This document shows positions 55,560-64,000 of a stretch of DNA of 64,000 bases, in pieces. The notes below the pieces were generated by a model. It was not told where the DNA came from, did no database searches, and saw only the letters and a program-made list of their open reading frames with translations. Source of the DNA: Aquisphaera giovannonii (lineage in GTDB: Bacteria > Planctomycetota > Planctomycetia > Isosphaerales > Isosphaeraceae); assembly GCF_008087625.1 (NCBI RefSeq), contig NZ_CP042997.1:2542001-2606000 (forward strand), in the 5' to 3' direction. The translations under genes and the position numbers were made by a program. Every line of letters begins with the position of its first letter. Within the stretch, counting starts at the first letter, position 1.

Positions 55560-57266
55560 TCAGCGGGCGGCCTGGCTCCCGCTCCGCGAGGCGCGGACGG
55601 CGGCGGCGAGGACCGGGTCCAGGCTGGGGTCGCCGAGGACGGCCTCGTCGATCCGGTCGTCGTCCCTTTCCTGGCCGGCGGCGGGCCGGGCGGCGATGCG
55701 GGCCTTGACGGGCAGGTCGGGGGAGACGCCCTGCTCGCTGTACGGGCGATTGTTCGGCGAGTAGAACTTCGCGGTCGTCAGCTTCAGCCCGGCGGGCGCC
55801 GCCCGCAGGGAGAAGATGCTCTGGACCGATCCCTTGCCGTAGCTCCGCTCGCCCACGATCACCGCGCGGTGATGGTCCTGGAGGGCGCCGGCGAGGATCT
55901 CGCTGGCGCTCGCGCTGTCGTGATCGACGAGCACGTACATCGGCATCCGCCAGCGGGGCTGGCCCCCGGCCCGCATCACCTGCGTCTGGCCGCTGGCGCG
56001 GCCCCGGGTGGAGACGATCACCCCCTCCTCGATGAAGCGGTCGGCCATCTCCACGGCCACGTTCAGCAGTCCGCCGGGGTTGCCGCGGAGGTCCAGCACG
56101 AGCGTCCTCATGCCCAGGGCCTGGAGGCCGGAGATCGCCTGGTCCAGCTCCTCGGTCGAGGACTTCTGGAAGCCCGTGAGCTGCACGTAGCCGATCCCCT
56201 CGACCGGGTCGATGATCTTGGCCCGCGTGATGCTCTCCACGTCGACGTGCCGGCGGACCAGGCGGACCAGCCGGTGCTCACCGTCACGCCGAACGACCTC
56301 GAGGTCGATGGTCGTGCCCTCGGCGCCCTGGAGCCGGTTGGCGGCCTCGTCCAGGCTGAGGCCCTTGACCGCCTTGCCCCCGACGCCCGCGATCCGGTCG
56401 CCCGCGACCAGGCCCGCCTCCCAGGCGGGGCCGCCGCGGATCACGCCGACGAGGCGCAGGCCCTGCGGGTCGCTCTTGAGCTCGACCCCCAGGCCCACGA
56501 AATTGCCGTCGATCATGGCGTAGAGGTCTTCCAGCTTGTCCGGCGTGAGGTAGCTGGTGAAGTCGTCCAGGGCGTCGCAGGCGCCGCAGGTGAACTCCAG
56601 GAGCACCGGGGTCGCCGGCATGTCCAGGGCCTCCCGGGCGAGCTCGCAGGCGGCGAGCACCTGGCGAGAGGCGGCGTCGCGGTCCGGGACCGAGAGCCGG
56701 GACCGCTGCTCCCGGAGCCGCTCGCGGAGCCAGGTGACGCGATCGGCGGCCGGCTCGCCGACGTTCGCCCGGAGGAAGCTCGGGTCGCGGAGGGCCACCT
56801 CCATGTTGTCCAGGCCGTGCCGGACGAGCGGCTCCAGGGGGACCGGGTCGACGTAGTGGGACTGGATCCGCTCGATGACCTCGGCGTAGAGCTCGGTCGC
56901 CTGCTCCGTGGGCAGCTTGAGGAGTACGTTGCGGAAGCTGGCATCCTGGTAGCGGCGGACGAGCTTGAAGTGCAGCTCGCAGAGGCGGAGCCGGCGGGAG
57001 AAGTCGGACCGGCTGGGCCACCGCTCGATGGCCTTCCGGTAGGTCTCGATGGCCGCCGCCCAGCTCCGCCCCCGCTCCTGGTCCAGGCCCTTCTGGAGGG
57101 CCGCTTCGGCCTCGTCCAGGGATGTCGGGGACGCCTGGGCCTTGGGGGATGCATCCGACGGCGGCTCCGCCTCGAGCGGGCGGGCCCAGGTCGGGTTCGC
57201 GGCCGTCGTCCAGGCGAGCGCGGCCGCGATCGCCCAGGTCAGGGGAGTCGAAACCAGGCGGCGCAT
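55560..57266 (-). CDS. C-terminal processing peptidase (S41 family)
   Basis: 568 residues from the ATG at 57266 (GGGAGGA nine bases upstream), with a signal peptide. Residues ~40-110 look like a TPR-like helical region (A-L-Q-K-G-L-D-Q-E-R-G). A PDZ domain follows (G-L-G-V-E-L-K, then R-G-G-P-A-W-E-A-G-L-V-A-G-D), and then the S41 core L-D-L-R-G-N-P-G-G-L. Catalytic Ser453 (S-A-S-A-S-E) and Lys478 (S-Y-G-K-G-S-V-Q) are 25 residues apart, the spacing of CtpB-type proteases. It cleaves exported proteins at non-polar C-termini, in the periplasm. A 300-nt leader separates it from its promoter. Confidence 0.93.
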   Translation of the reverse strand: MRRLVSTPLTWAIAAALAWTTAANPTWARPLEAEPPSDASPKAQASPTSLDEAEAALQKGLDQERGRSWAAAIETYRKAIERWPSRSDFSRRLRLCELHFKLVRRYQDASFRNVLLKLPTEQATELYAEVIERIQSHYVDPVPLEPLVRHGLDNMEVALRDPSFLRANVGEPAADRVTWLRERLREQRSRLSVPDRDAASRQVLAACELAREALDMPATPVLLEFTCGACDALDDFTSYLTPDKLEDLYAMIDGNFVGLGVELKSDPQGLRLVGVIRGGPAWEAGLVAGDRIAGVGGKAVKGLSLDEAANRLQGAEGTTIDLEVVRRDGEHRLVRLVRRHVDVESITRAKIIDPVEGIGYVQLTGFQKSSTEELDQAISGLQALGMRTLVLDLRGNPGGLLNVAVEMADRFIEEGVIVSTRGRASGQTQVMRAGGQPRWRMPMYVLVDHDSASASEILAGALQDHHRAVIVGERSYGKGSVQSIFSLRAAPAGLKLTTAKFYSPNNRPYSEQGVSPDLPVKARIAARPAAGQERDDDRIDEAVLGDPSLDPVLAAAVRASRSGSQAAR

Positions 57267-57667
57267 GCTCGACCGTCCTCCCGCTGCGGGTGCGGGGCCC
57301 GGCCTGGAAGCCACCTGGAACGCGAGCGGTCGGTCAACTCAGGAGCGAATCGGGGTCGCGTCGTGTCGAGCGGTCGAGACCGGTGTTCGTCCTGGCAGCG
57401 AAGCCCGCGAGAGCAGTGAGGATCCTGGCCGTGCGCACCGCTCCGTCGTTGCACTCTCAGTGATGGCAGTTTCGAGTTAGCGGTCACGACGGCCGGGGGC
57501 AACTCGCTGGAGGCGCCCGATCGGGGTCGGTCCGGGGCGGGGTCCCGCTTCCAACGAAGCCCCGCTCGATCGGAATTATAGCACGGCGAGGCCGGGGGCA
57601 AGCCGGCCGAATCCGGCCCGCCCCGCGCCCCCTCCGCAACGTCGGAACGACCCGCCGATCCGGCGGC
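57267..57667. other. 401-bp spacer containing the promoter and leader of the S41 protease
   Basis: Minus-strand TATAAT at 57575-57580 is a perfect -10, with a TTGCCC (57596-57601) 15 bp upstream of it; the short spacing makes the -35 doubtful. The leader of about 300 nt to the ATG at 57266 contains no gene I can support; it shows no strong stem. The last 66 bp (57602-57667) before the CRTAC1 stop show nothing. Confidence 0.5.
57575..57601 (-). promoter_or_regulatory. Candidate sigma-70 promoter of the S41 protease gene
   Basis: A perfect TATAAT (57575-57580, read on the minus strand) with TTGCCC (57596-57601) 15 bp upstream. It is the only TATAAT I noticed in an intergenic region here. Confidence 0.5.
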
Positions 57668-59476
57668 TCAGGGCGTGGGCTTGCCCTCCTCGATTTTGTA
57701 AATCTTACCGGCGACGAGGTCCTTGCGCGTGGTCGTCTTCCCGGACGGCCAGGTCACCGTCAGCTCGTCCGCCTTCTCGGCCTGGCCCAGGCCGAATGTC
57801 AGCGGCAGCTCCATGGACGACAGGTAGCTCTTGGCGGGGAAGAGCTGCCGACGGCAGTCCTGCCCCCCGGCCTTCACCTCGAGCTTCGCACCGATCGCCG
57901 AGCGGTTCGAGCCCTTGCCGTCACCTTCCAGGACGACGCGGATCCAGCGGTTCGCGTTGCCGCCCTCGTTGCGGAAGAGGCGGGCGGGGCCGTTGTTCAC
58001 CGTGACCACGACGTCCAGGTCGCCGTCGCCGTCGATGTCCGCATACGCGCTGCCGCGACCGACCATCGGCTTGAACAGGTCCGGGCCGGCCGCCTGGGGT
58101 CCGACCTTCACGAACATCTGCCGACCCGGCTTGCCGGAGTTCCAGAAGAGCTGCATCGGCTGCTCGTAGGACTCGCTCGCCTGCACCTTGGAGATGTCCG
58201 GCTCGAGGTGGCCGTTGGCCGACAGCAGGTCGAGCCGGCCGTCGTTGTCGTAGTCGAAGAAGAAGAGCCCGAACTTCAGCGGCGGCTGCGTGGGTGCTCC
58301 CAGGCCGTAGATGTTCGCCAGGTCGGAGAACTGGATGTTGTCCGGGCGGTCGCACACGTACAACGCGGTCATCTCGTTGGCGAAGTTGCCGACCGCCAGC
58401 GCGAGCCGCTGGTCGTTGGCGAAGCAGCCCCAGTCGCAGCCCATGCCGCCGCGGGGCGAGCCGGTCGAGTCGAAGGCCACCCCGGAGAGGATGGCGACCT
58501 CCTCGAACTTCCCGCCGCCCTTGTTGTGGAAGAGGAAGTTCTGGACCGTGTCGTTGGCCACGGCGATGTCCACCAGCCCGTCGCCGTCCACGTCGAACGG
58601 TGCCACGCCCAGGGACTTGCCGAGCGGCACCTTCAGGTCGGGCGTGCGGACCTGGATCCCGGAGGCCTCGCTGACGTCGGTGAACCGGCCGCCGTCGTTG
58701 CGGAGCAGGACGCAGAGCGAGCCGTTGAACGAGGTGGGCGGCCCGTAGGCCCGCCCCAGGCCCGTGAGCTGGAAGCCCTGGACCTTGTCGATCTCGGGGT
58801 TCCACGTCACGTAGTTGCAGATGAACAGGTCCAGGTCCCCGTCGTTCTCGATGTCCACGAACGCCGCGCCGGTGAGCCAGCCGTCGGAGCCCTTCGCGTT
58901 GGCCGCGGCGGTGACGTCCTCGAAGTGCCCCTTGCCGTCGTTGCGGAACAGGTGGCCGCCGCCCACGGCCGTGACGTACACGTCCAGGTCGCCGTCGTTG
59001 TCGTAGTCGCCGACGGCCACGCCCTGGCCGTAGAAGGTCTTGTCGAGCCCGGCCTCCTTCGTCACGTCCGCGAAGTGCCCCTTGCCGTCGTTGCGGTAGA
59101 GGGCCTGGGTGGGGGGCGATGCGGACTCGTGGCCCGGCCACGGGCAGGAGTTGACGAACAGCAGGTCGGGGTCGCCGTCGTTGTCGTAGTCCAGGAACGC
59201 GACGCCCGCGCCCATGGTCTCGGGCAGCAGCTTGTCGCCGAAGGCGCCGTTGGAGTGGGTGAACCGGATCCCGGCCTCGGACGTGGCATCCACGAACTTG
59301 ACCGGAGGCAGGGTGGCCGGCTTCACCTCGGGCGGGCGGACCGGCGCGACCGGCTCGGCGACGACCGCCTTCTCGGCCGCGGGGCCGCAACCAGGCAGGC
59401 CGGTCGCGGCGATCGCCATGGCGATGCCGACGGGGCCCAGGAGCGAGGTCCGCAAGATTTCTCGGGGCACGGTCAC
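57668..59476 (-). CDS. CRTAC1/FG-GAP repeat lipoprotein with ASPIC domain
   Basis: 602 residues. The lipobox L-P-G-C30 indicates an exported lipoprotein. The body is a seven-bladed integrin-like propeller: at least six VCBS/FG-GAP calcium-binding loops of the type D-Y-D-N-D-G-D-x-D recur between residues ~90 and 470. The C-terminal ~80 residues (S-A-I-G-A-K-L-E-V, then P-S-G-K) are an ASPIC/UnbV domain. In planctomycetes and related phyla CRTAC1 proteins often accompany multiheme cytochromes and TPR proteins, probably as envelope scaffolds. Its ATG overlaps the stop of the upstream cytochrome gene by 4 bp, so translation is coupled. Confidence 0.93.
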   Translation of the reverse strand: MTVPREILRTSLLGPVGIAMAIAATGLPGCGPAAEKAVVAEPVAPVRPPEVKPATLPPVKFVDATSEAGIRFTHSNGAFGDKLLPETMGAGVAFLDYDNDGDPDLLFVNSCPWPGHESASPPTQALYRNDGKGHFADVTKEAGLDKTFYGQGVAVGDYDNDGDLDVYVTAVGGGHLFRNDGKGHFEDVTAAANAKGSDGWLTGAAFVDIENDGDLDLFICNYVTWNPEIDKVQGFQLTGLGRAYGPPTSFNGSLCVLLRNDGGRFTDVSEASGIQVRTPDLKVPLGKSLGVAPFDVDGDGLVDIAVANDTVQNFLFHNKGGGKFEEVAILSGVAFDSTGSPRGGMGCDWGCFANDQRLALAVGNFANEMTALYVCDRPDNIQFSDLANIYGLGAPTQPPLKFGLFFFDYDNDGRLDLLSANGHLEPDISKVQASESYEQPMQLFWNSGKPGRQMFVKVGPQAAGPDLFKPMVGRGSAYADIDGDGDLDVVVTVNNGPARLFRNEGGNANRWIRVVLEGDGKGSNRSAIGAKLEVKAGGQDCRRQLFPAKSYLSSMELPLTFGLGQAEKADELTVTWPSGKTTTRKDLVAGKIYKIEEGKPTP

Positions 59477-62400
59477 TGTCCTCCCTCCTGGGCGTGAGTC
59501 GGAGCCTGCATCGCGGGTGCGGTCGTCGGGGCCGCGGTCGCGGCCGTCGAGGTCGAAGCCGCGGGGGCGTCGATCCCGGGGGCGCCGGGGCGTTGCAGGG
59601 GATGAATGACGATCGATTGCGCGTTCATGTTGGCCGCGGGGCTGTCCTTGCGGGCGAGGGCGAAGGCGCGGCCCTCGGCCGTCTCGTCCGGCTTGAGCCG
59701 CTCGTGAAGCGCCTTGTGCGTGGCCTCCAGGGCCCGCCCGATGGCCACCTGCGTCTCGCCGTTCCCTTCGCGCTCCCAGACGGGCCCGAGCGTCGTCGAG
59801 AGGTCGTGGAGCGGCTCCAGGAGCGACTGGAAGCGCGGGCGCGGCGTCCTCATATAACGACCGACGGCACCCGCCAGTTCGATCGCCTTCTCCTTCCGCT
59901 CGGCCGCGGGCCGCTTGAGGTCGGCGACCGCCGCGCCCAGCCTGGCCAGCTCATCCGGGGGCACGGCCGGGGGCTTCTCCGTCGCTGCCCCGTCGGCCGG
60001 CTGGTCGGCCGGGCGGCTGCCCCAGGCCGGGTCGCCGAAGGCCAGGCCGAGGCCGTAGTGGGCGTTCGCGTCCTCGGAATCGACGGCCAGGCTCTTATGG
60101 TAGGTCACGATGGCCTTCTTCAGCCACTCCTTCCGCTCGGGCCCGTCCACGGGAAAGCCCCGCGCCATGGCGTACTGGTTGGTCGCCAGCGCGTTGAGGA
60201 CCAGGAAGTCGAGCCCGAAGTCGAACTTCCGCTCGGGGATCCTGGTCTTCAACACCGACTCGTAGCTGGCGATCGCCTCCTCGGTCATGCCGTTGGCCGC
60301 GTTGATCTCGCCGGTCAGCCAGTTGATGACCCAGGGCGCCGCGGGCTCCTTGTGCGTCGCGGCCTTCTCCAGGACCCCGAGCGCCTCGTCGATGCGGCCT
60401 TCCCGCTGATAGACGCGGCCCAGGTTCACCCAGCCGTCGGCCTTGCCCAGGTCGGCGACCTTGCGGAAGACCTCCTCGGCCTGCCGCAGCTCGCCCTTCT
60501 GGCCGCCCTTGGTGCTTCCCTCCAGCAGCAGCCCGATCCCGTAGTCATTCCATCGCTGCCACTCGTCCTTGATCGGCGAGGGCTCGTTCGTCGCCGCCGG
60601 GCCGCCGGCCACGGCGACCTGCACCTTGTCGCTCGCCATGTCCACGATCGGCAGCTTCGGGCCCTGCCCCTTGCCGAAGATGTAGTCCATGTAGGTGCGG
60701 TCGAACTTGCGGTAGCGGAGGTTGGCCTCCAGGGTGATCGGCCCGGTCGCCTTCGGCGCATCGAGAGCGAAGTGGACGACCTGCCCGGCACCCGGCGGGA
60801 TCTGCTTGTTGTAGAGCGGCACGAAGATGTCCTGCGGGTTCCGCCGGTCGATCCGCTTGCCGTTGCGGTCGAGCATGTACACGTTGATGAAGTGGGAGTA
60901 GGGATCGACCGCCCCGTCCTCGCCGATGCCCCCCGACCGCCCGATCACCTTGCCGTCCTGGCGGGCGACGAGCTCGACCCAGATCTCGTTCGAGTCCACC
61001 GTCCCCTGGGTGAGCGGGTGGCCCACGTTGAGGGTCCGGACGACGACCTCGACCAGGTACTTGCCGCCGGGCTTCAGCACCGGGGCCTCCGGCCGCAGCG
61101 GGGCGATCAGCTTGCCGTCGATCTCGCCCCCCTCGCGGAGCCCGAAGACGTCGATGCGGACCTTCTTGTCCTTGAGGAACTTCGCGTGCTCCTCCATCGC
61201 CTTCTCGTCCCCGCGCATGGCGGCGAGGCCCGTGTTGGCGCTCGGGAAGAAATGGCTGTGGATCTGCCGCTGGCCCTTGCCGTCGAAGTCCTTCGCCCCG
61301 AAGTCGGACGAGGCGGTCAAATCCATGTGGCACTCGGCGCAGTTGCTCTTGGCCTGCGGCGGGTAGTAGAAGCTCCTCGCCCCGTGTCCGGAGACCCCGG
61401 AGAGCAGGTAGGTGTTGTAGTGATCCTGCCCGCGGACGAAGTCCTTGTAGTGGTTCAGCGCGAAGGGCAGCCCGACCTTGTGGCACGTCGAGCAGAACTC
61501 GGCGCTGCGGATGACCGGCTTCAGGAACGTCTTCTTGTGCATCTCCGGCTTCGCCTTGACCAGCGTGGTGTTGACCCACTTCAGGATGGGGTTGTCGCTG
61601 TAGGCGAACGGATAGTGCTGGGACTCCTCGATGGTGTACGCCGCGTTGCCCCGCGTGTTGTTCACCGACGTGATCGCGTGGCAGGTCGTGCACGTGATGC
61701 CGGCCTGGCTCGTGGGATTGTTCACGTCGTCATAGTTCGGGTCGTCGAACTCGCCCGAGAAGAAGGGGACCGGGTCGTGGCAGCCGGCGCACCAGCGGGC
61801 GGCCTGCGTGGAACCGTCCCGCTCCAGGGCCACCTTGCGCGTCTCGCGGACGCTCATCAGGTAGGCCTTGTTGTTGAACGAGCTGTTGTGGTGCGAGGAG
61901 TGGAACCAGCCCTTGTACGCGTCCTGGTGGCACTCCATGCAGTACCTGTCCATCATCAGCGTCTCGGCCGGGATGAACTTGCCGTTGGCCGTGACCGCCT
62001 CGGACGGATAGAAGTACTGCTTGCCCTCCTTGGGGCCCTTCACGCCCAGCGTCCGCGGGTCCTGGAAGTGGAGCAGCCCCATCGCGGCGACGAAGCCGAC
62101 GACGGGGATCGCGAACCGGCGTGCCCAGTGCCAGCGGATGAGCGGCCCGGCCAGCCTGTGCTTGACGTAGAGGGCCACCGCGGCGAACGGCGCGACCACG
62201 TGGAACCAGTACCCCACGTTGCGGACCCGCGTGTCCCGGACCTCGAACCCGCCGATCCGGACGAGGATGAACCCGGAAACCAGCGTGATCACGCCCGCGG
62301 CCAGCAGGACGAGCCCGTAGTTGACCGCCGCCTTGTTGGGACGCTTCCACGACGTGAAGAGGTGCGCGAATCCGAAGACGAGGAACGGGATGACGAGGAC

Positions 62401-62628
62401 CAGTCCCAGGAACAGGTGGAGCGCCACCATCAGCATGTAGAAGAACGTCTGCTGGGTCGTGCCCAGGTACCAGGTGAGTGCCGTCACGCTGGACAGGTAG
62501 AACCCGTTGGCCGCCAGGAGGGCGAAGCCGACGAGGATGATCCACAGCAGCGGGCGCAGGCCCTTGCCGATGGCGGGCTTGTAGACCCGCCCGGCGCGGT
62601 CGCGCGTGGGCAGGACGGGGGTGGACAT
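59473..62628 (-). CDS. Membrane-bound pentaheme cytochrome c fused to a b-type-like membrane domain and TPRs
   Basis: 1051 residues. AAGGAG seven bases before the ATG at 62628 supports the start. Five membrane helices lie between about 25 and 190; H71 and H89 in the second and H143 and H157 in the fourth are placed as in bis-His b-type haem domains. Five CxxCH sites follow at C230, C280, C313, C379 and C430, so up to five c-type haems. A beta-rich region reaches about 680, then TPR-like helices to ~880, and a low-complexity Ala/Thr tail. The likely role is electron transfer between a membrane quinone and a periplasmic partner; the direction is unknown. It needs ResB/CcsA for haem attachment. 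Coupled to the CRTAC1 gene. Confidence 0.88.
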   Translation of the reverse strand: MSTPVLPTRDRAGRVYKPAIGKGLRPLLWIILVGFALLAANGFYLSSVTALTWYLGTTQQTFFYMLMVALHLFLGLVLVIPFLVFGFAHLFTSWKRPNKAAVNYGLVLLAAGVITLVSGFILVRIGGFEVRDTRVRNVGYWFHVVAPFAAVALYVKHRLAGPLIRWHWARRFAIPVVGFVAAMGLLHFQDPRTLGVKGPKEGKQYFYPSEAVTANGKFIPAETLMMDRYCMECHQDAYKGWFHSSHHNSSFNNKAYLMSVRETRKVALERDGSTQAARWCAGCHDPVPFFSGEFDDPNYDDVNNPTSQAGITCTTCHAITSVNNTRGNAAYTIEESQHYPFAYSDNPILKWVNTTLVKAKPEMHKKTFLKPVIRSAEFCSTCHKVGLPFALNHYKDFVRGQDHYNTYLLSGVSGHGARSFYYPPQAKSNCAECHMDLTASSDFGAKDFDGKGQRQIHSHFFPSANTGLAAMRGDEKAMEEHAKFLKDKKVRIDVFGLREGGEIDGKLIAPLRPEAPVLKPGGKYLVEVVVRTLNVGHPLTQGTVDSNEIWVELVARQDGKVIGRSGGIGEDGAVDPYSHFINVYMLDRNGKRIDRRNPQDIFVPLYNKQIPPGAGQVVHFALDAPKATGPITLEANLRYRKFDRTYMDYIFGKGQGPKLPIVDMASDKVQVAVAGGPAATNEPSPIKDEWQRWNDYGIGLLLEGSTKGGQKGELRQAEEVFRKVADLGKADGWVNLGRVYQREGRIDEALGVLEKAATHKEPAAPWVINWLTGEINAANGMTEEAIASYESVLKTRIPERKFDFGLDFLVLNALATNQYAMARGFPVDGPERKEWLKKAIVTYHKSLAVDSEDANAHYGLGLAFGDPAWGSRPADQPADGAATEKPPAVPPDELARLGAAVADLKRPAAERKEKAIELAGAVGRYMRTPRPRFQSLLEPLHDLSTTLGPVWEREGNGETQVAIGRALEATHKALHERLKPDETAEGRAFALARKDSPAANMNAQSIVIHPLQRPGAPGIDAPAASTSTAATAAPTTAPAMQAPTHAQEGGQ

Positions 62629-62742
62629 CGGCGAGCTCCTTGCCGGCCCGGCCCCGAGGCCGCCGGCGTGAATGGTCCGGATCGATGGAGGATGATGGAG
62701 ACGGGATGACGATTCGCGTCGCGGGATCGGCGACGGACGGGA

Positions 62743-63330
62743 TCAATAACCCTGCGACGATCGACGGCGGTCGGGGCCGATGGCCAGGCCCTTGAGCGTG
62801 GCCTCCACGTCCTGCAACAGCCGGGCGCTCGAGCTCTCCGGCGCATGCCAGGCGAGGAAGACCGGGCCGTCCGAGCGTGGGAATCCGACCACGACGCGGT
62901 GCGTGGGGATGAGGGTTTCGCCGGAGGCCGCGACGGGCTTGCCGATGCCGCTGGGCGCGAACGCGGCGCCCGACCCCGGGGCGACCGCCTCCACCCTCGA
63001 CGCGGCCTGGCCGGCGATGGTCTCCGTGCGCTTCGCGGTCAGGGTCAGCTCCGGGAGGTTCATCAGCCGGTTGGCCATCGCCTCGGCCAGCACCTCCGCG
63101 GTGTCCGACGGGGCGGGCAGGGTCTGGTACACGACCAGCGAGGAATTATCCGGGCCGGCCCAGGCCGCCAGCGGCGTCCCGGGCGCGAGCCATCGCGACC
63201 GCTCCACGGCCTTCCAGCCGTCCGGCGGCTTGACCTGGAATCCCGCCTTCTCGATCGGCTCGATCACTCCGCATCCCGATAGCGTCATCGCCATCGCGCA
63301 CGCCGCCCCCGCTCTCAGGAGCGCGCTCAT
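62743..63330 (-). CDS. Small lipoprotein of unknown function
   Basis: 195 residues from the ATG at 63330. The N-terminus ends in a lipobox, L-S-G-C20. The mature part is a single alpha/beta domain with F-Q-V-K-P-P-D-G-W-K-A-V near its start, like the F-K-A-P-E-S-W-K-S-V of the protein at 3871-4443. It resembles small envelope lipoproteins found next to redox operons, but no family is certain. It is in line with the cytochrome gene (114 bp downstream) and the small secreted gene (112 bp upstream), so probably in the same operon. Confidence 0.75.
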   Translation of the reverse strand: MSALLRAGAACAMAMTLSGCGVIEPIEKAGFQVKPPDGWKAVERSRWLAPGTPLAAWAGPDNSSLVVYQTLPAPSDTAEVLAEAMANRLMNLPELTLTAKRTETIAGQAASRVEAVAPGSGAAFAPSGIGKPVAASGETLIPTHRVVVGFPRSDGPVFLAWHAPESSSARLLQDVEATLKGLAIGPDRRRSSQGY

Positions 63331-63442
63331 TCGCCCTGCCAGAACCACAGGCCAAGCCCTCGCCAGGATGATCCGATCCGACGCGCCACCACCGGCCCGC
63401 CCCGCGAAAGCAGGGAGGGCCGCCCACAAGTGAAAGTCGCGA

Positions 63443-63856
63443 TCAGGAGGCGCGAGGAGGGCGATCGAGGGGGGCCGGAGCGGGCCCGGATGATACGACC
63501 AGGGACGGGACGCGCAGGATCTCGCGAGGCCTCGGCGCCTCGATCCGACCGAGGGAGCTCAACCCGGCCCCGAGGGGATCGCTCGCGGGCTGGGAAGTCG
63601 TGGAGACGTCCTTGTGGCAGGGGATCGCCGCATAGGCGGGCAGGGGAGGCGCCGGCAGCCGGACCGCGGCGGGCTTCTGCCTCTCACTCTCCACGCCCTG
63701 CCAGTGGTCCCAGGAGAGGCCGGAGAAGAGAGCGGGGCGATCCGAGACGTGGCAGCCCGCGGCGCGCACCGGCGTCTGGCCGAACAGCAAGGACGCTGCC
63801 CAGGCCAGTGCGAACAGTCGGAGGATGTCTCCGCGCCAGGTGGCCCGCTTCCGCAC
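63443..63856 (-). CDS. Small secreted protein, first gene of the cytochrome operon
   Basis: 137 residues from a GTG at 63856 (GGGAG ten bases upstream). A signal peptide is visible: basic start K-R, hydrophobic I-L-R-L-F-A-L-A-W-A-A-S-L-L-F, cut after P-V-R-A-A. The mature part has two cysteines (G-C-H and P-C-H) and is Pro/Ala-rich. C-H pairs do not form CxxCH, so no haem site is predicted. No family recognised. The gene lies about 50 nt downstream of a strong promoter and opens the run of genes that ends with CRTAC1. Confidence 0.65.
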   Translation of the reverse strand: MRKRATWRGDILRLFALAWAASLLFGQTPVRAAGCHVSDRPALFSGLSWDHWQGVESERQKPAAVRLPAPPLPAYAAIPCHKDVSTTSQPASDPLGAGLSSLGRIEAPRPREILRVPSLVVSSGPAPAPLDRPPRAS

Positions 63857-63910
63857 GACCGACGATCTCCCGTCCTCAGAGGCGATCCGACACGATGGGG
63901 AGTTAGCATC

Positions 63911-63939
63911 ATTTAAGGTGGTTGCTGCGGCGTTGTCAA
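63911..63939 (-). promoter_or_regulatory. Strong sigma-70 promoter of the multiheme cytochrome operon
   Basis: On the minus strand a perfect TTGACA (63934-63939) and TTAAAT (63911-63916, four of six) are 17 bp apart. Transcription would start near 63904, giving a leader of about 48 nt before the GTG at 63856. The sequence to the right edge (63940-64000) holds no other feature I can support. Confidence 0.7.
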
Positions 63940-64000
63940 TGGACGCTCATGGGCCGCACGGCCGGGCCGGCGATGGATGCTGACCCGGCCATGCGACATC

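Noticed and set aside
59494-62709. A 1071-residue open frame on the plus strand, opposite the pentaheme cytochrome
   Set aside because: The minus-strand protein has clear motifs (five CxxCH, membrane helices). The plus-strand translation has none and is rich in Asp, Val, Arg and Leu, a typical antisense shadow.

Overview
The window is GC-rich bacterial DNA, densely packed with genes and without RNA genes, CRISPR arrays or insertion sequences that I could recognise. The gene content points to a planctomycete, most likely of the Isosphaeraceae. It includes an ECF sigma factor with a C-terminal extension, a formylglycine-type sulfatase, CRTAC1/FG-GAP and multiheme cytochrome genes, Tat-exported aldo/keto reductases and sugar isomerases, ThuA, DUF4058 and DUF309 proteins, and system II (ResB/CcsA) cytochrome c maturation. 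The family assignment is an inference from content and base composition; no marker gene settles it.

Layout, left to right. 1-5.1 kb: the 3' end of an alpha-2-macroglobulin gene, a 183-bp element with inverted-repeat ends, a ThuA-aldo/keto reductase pair, and two small proteins of unknown function. 5.2-10.2 kb: a glycosyltransferase-39-like membrane protein and a Gfo/Idh/MocA oxidoreductase (minus strand), then dtd and an FGGY sugar kinase (plus strand). 10.4-13.2 kb: a Fur/PerR-type regulator followed by katG. 13.3-20.5 kb: an OmpR-type two-component system divergent from an RND efflux pair, with a phased direct-repeat array between them. 20.6-21.8 kb: a TolB-like propeller.

22.0-33.4 kb is one long minus-strand run: gatC, gatA, two small lower-GC genes (one HEPN-like), gatB, a Tat-exported sugar isomerase, an ECF sigma factor whose C-terminus ends like cytochrome c', then resB and a very large ccsA. 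33.6-40.7 kb: glmU, a sulfatase, a beta-lactamase-type serine hydrolase, a YcaC-like isochorismatase, a histidine phosphatase and a secreted fasciclin protein. 41.2-46.5 kb: a double-propeller protein, an orphan small gene, leucyl aminopeptidase and a PEGA lipoprotein. 46.7-57.3 kb: a nitrilase with a possible frameshift or overlapping small gene, an AsnB-type synthetase, DUF4058, an alkaline-phosphatase-fold enzyme, DUF309, an Ala-rich secreted protein, a second aldo/keto reductase with a C-terminal cysteine cluster, and a C-terminal processing protease. 57.7-63.9 kb: an apparent minus-strand operon with a good sigma-70 promoter, holding two small secreted proteins, a 1051-residue cytochrome b-like/pentaheme c/TPR protein and a translationally coupled CRTAC1 lipoprotein.

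Two things stand out. First, the ECF-cytochrome c' fusion lies directly upstream of the cytochrome c maturation genes. It suggests a membrane-spanning regulator that could read haem attachment or redox state outside the cytoplasm, in a genome region that also encodes a large multiheme cytochrome. Second, a HEPN-like gene carrying an R-x4-H motif and its overlapping partner sit inside the gatCAB operon.
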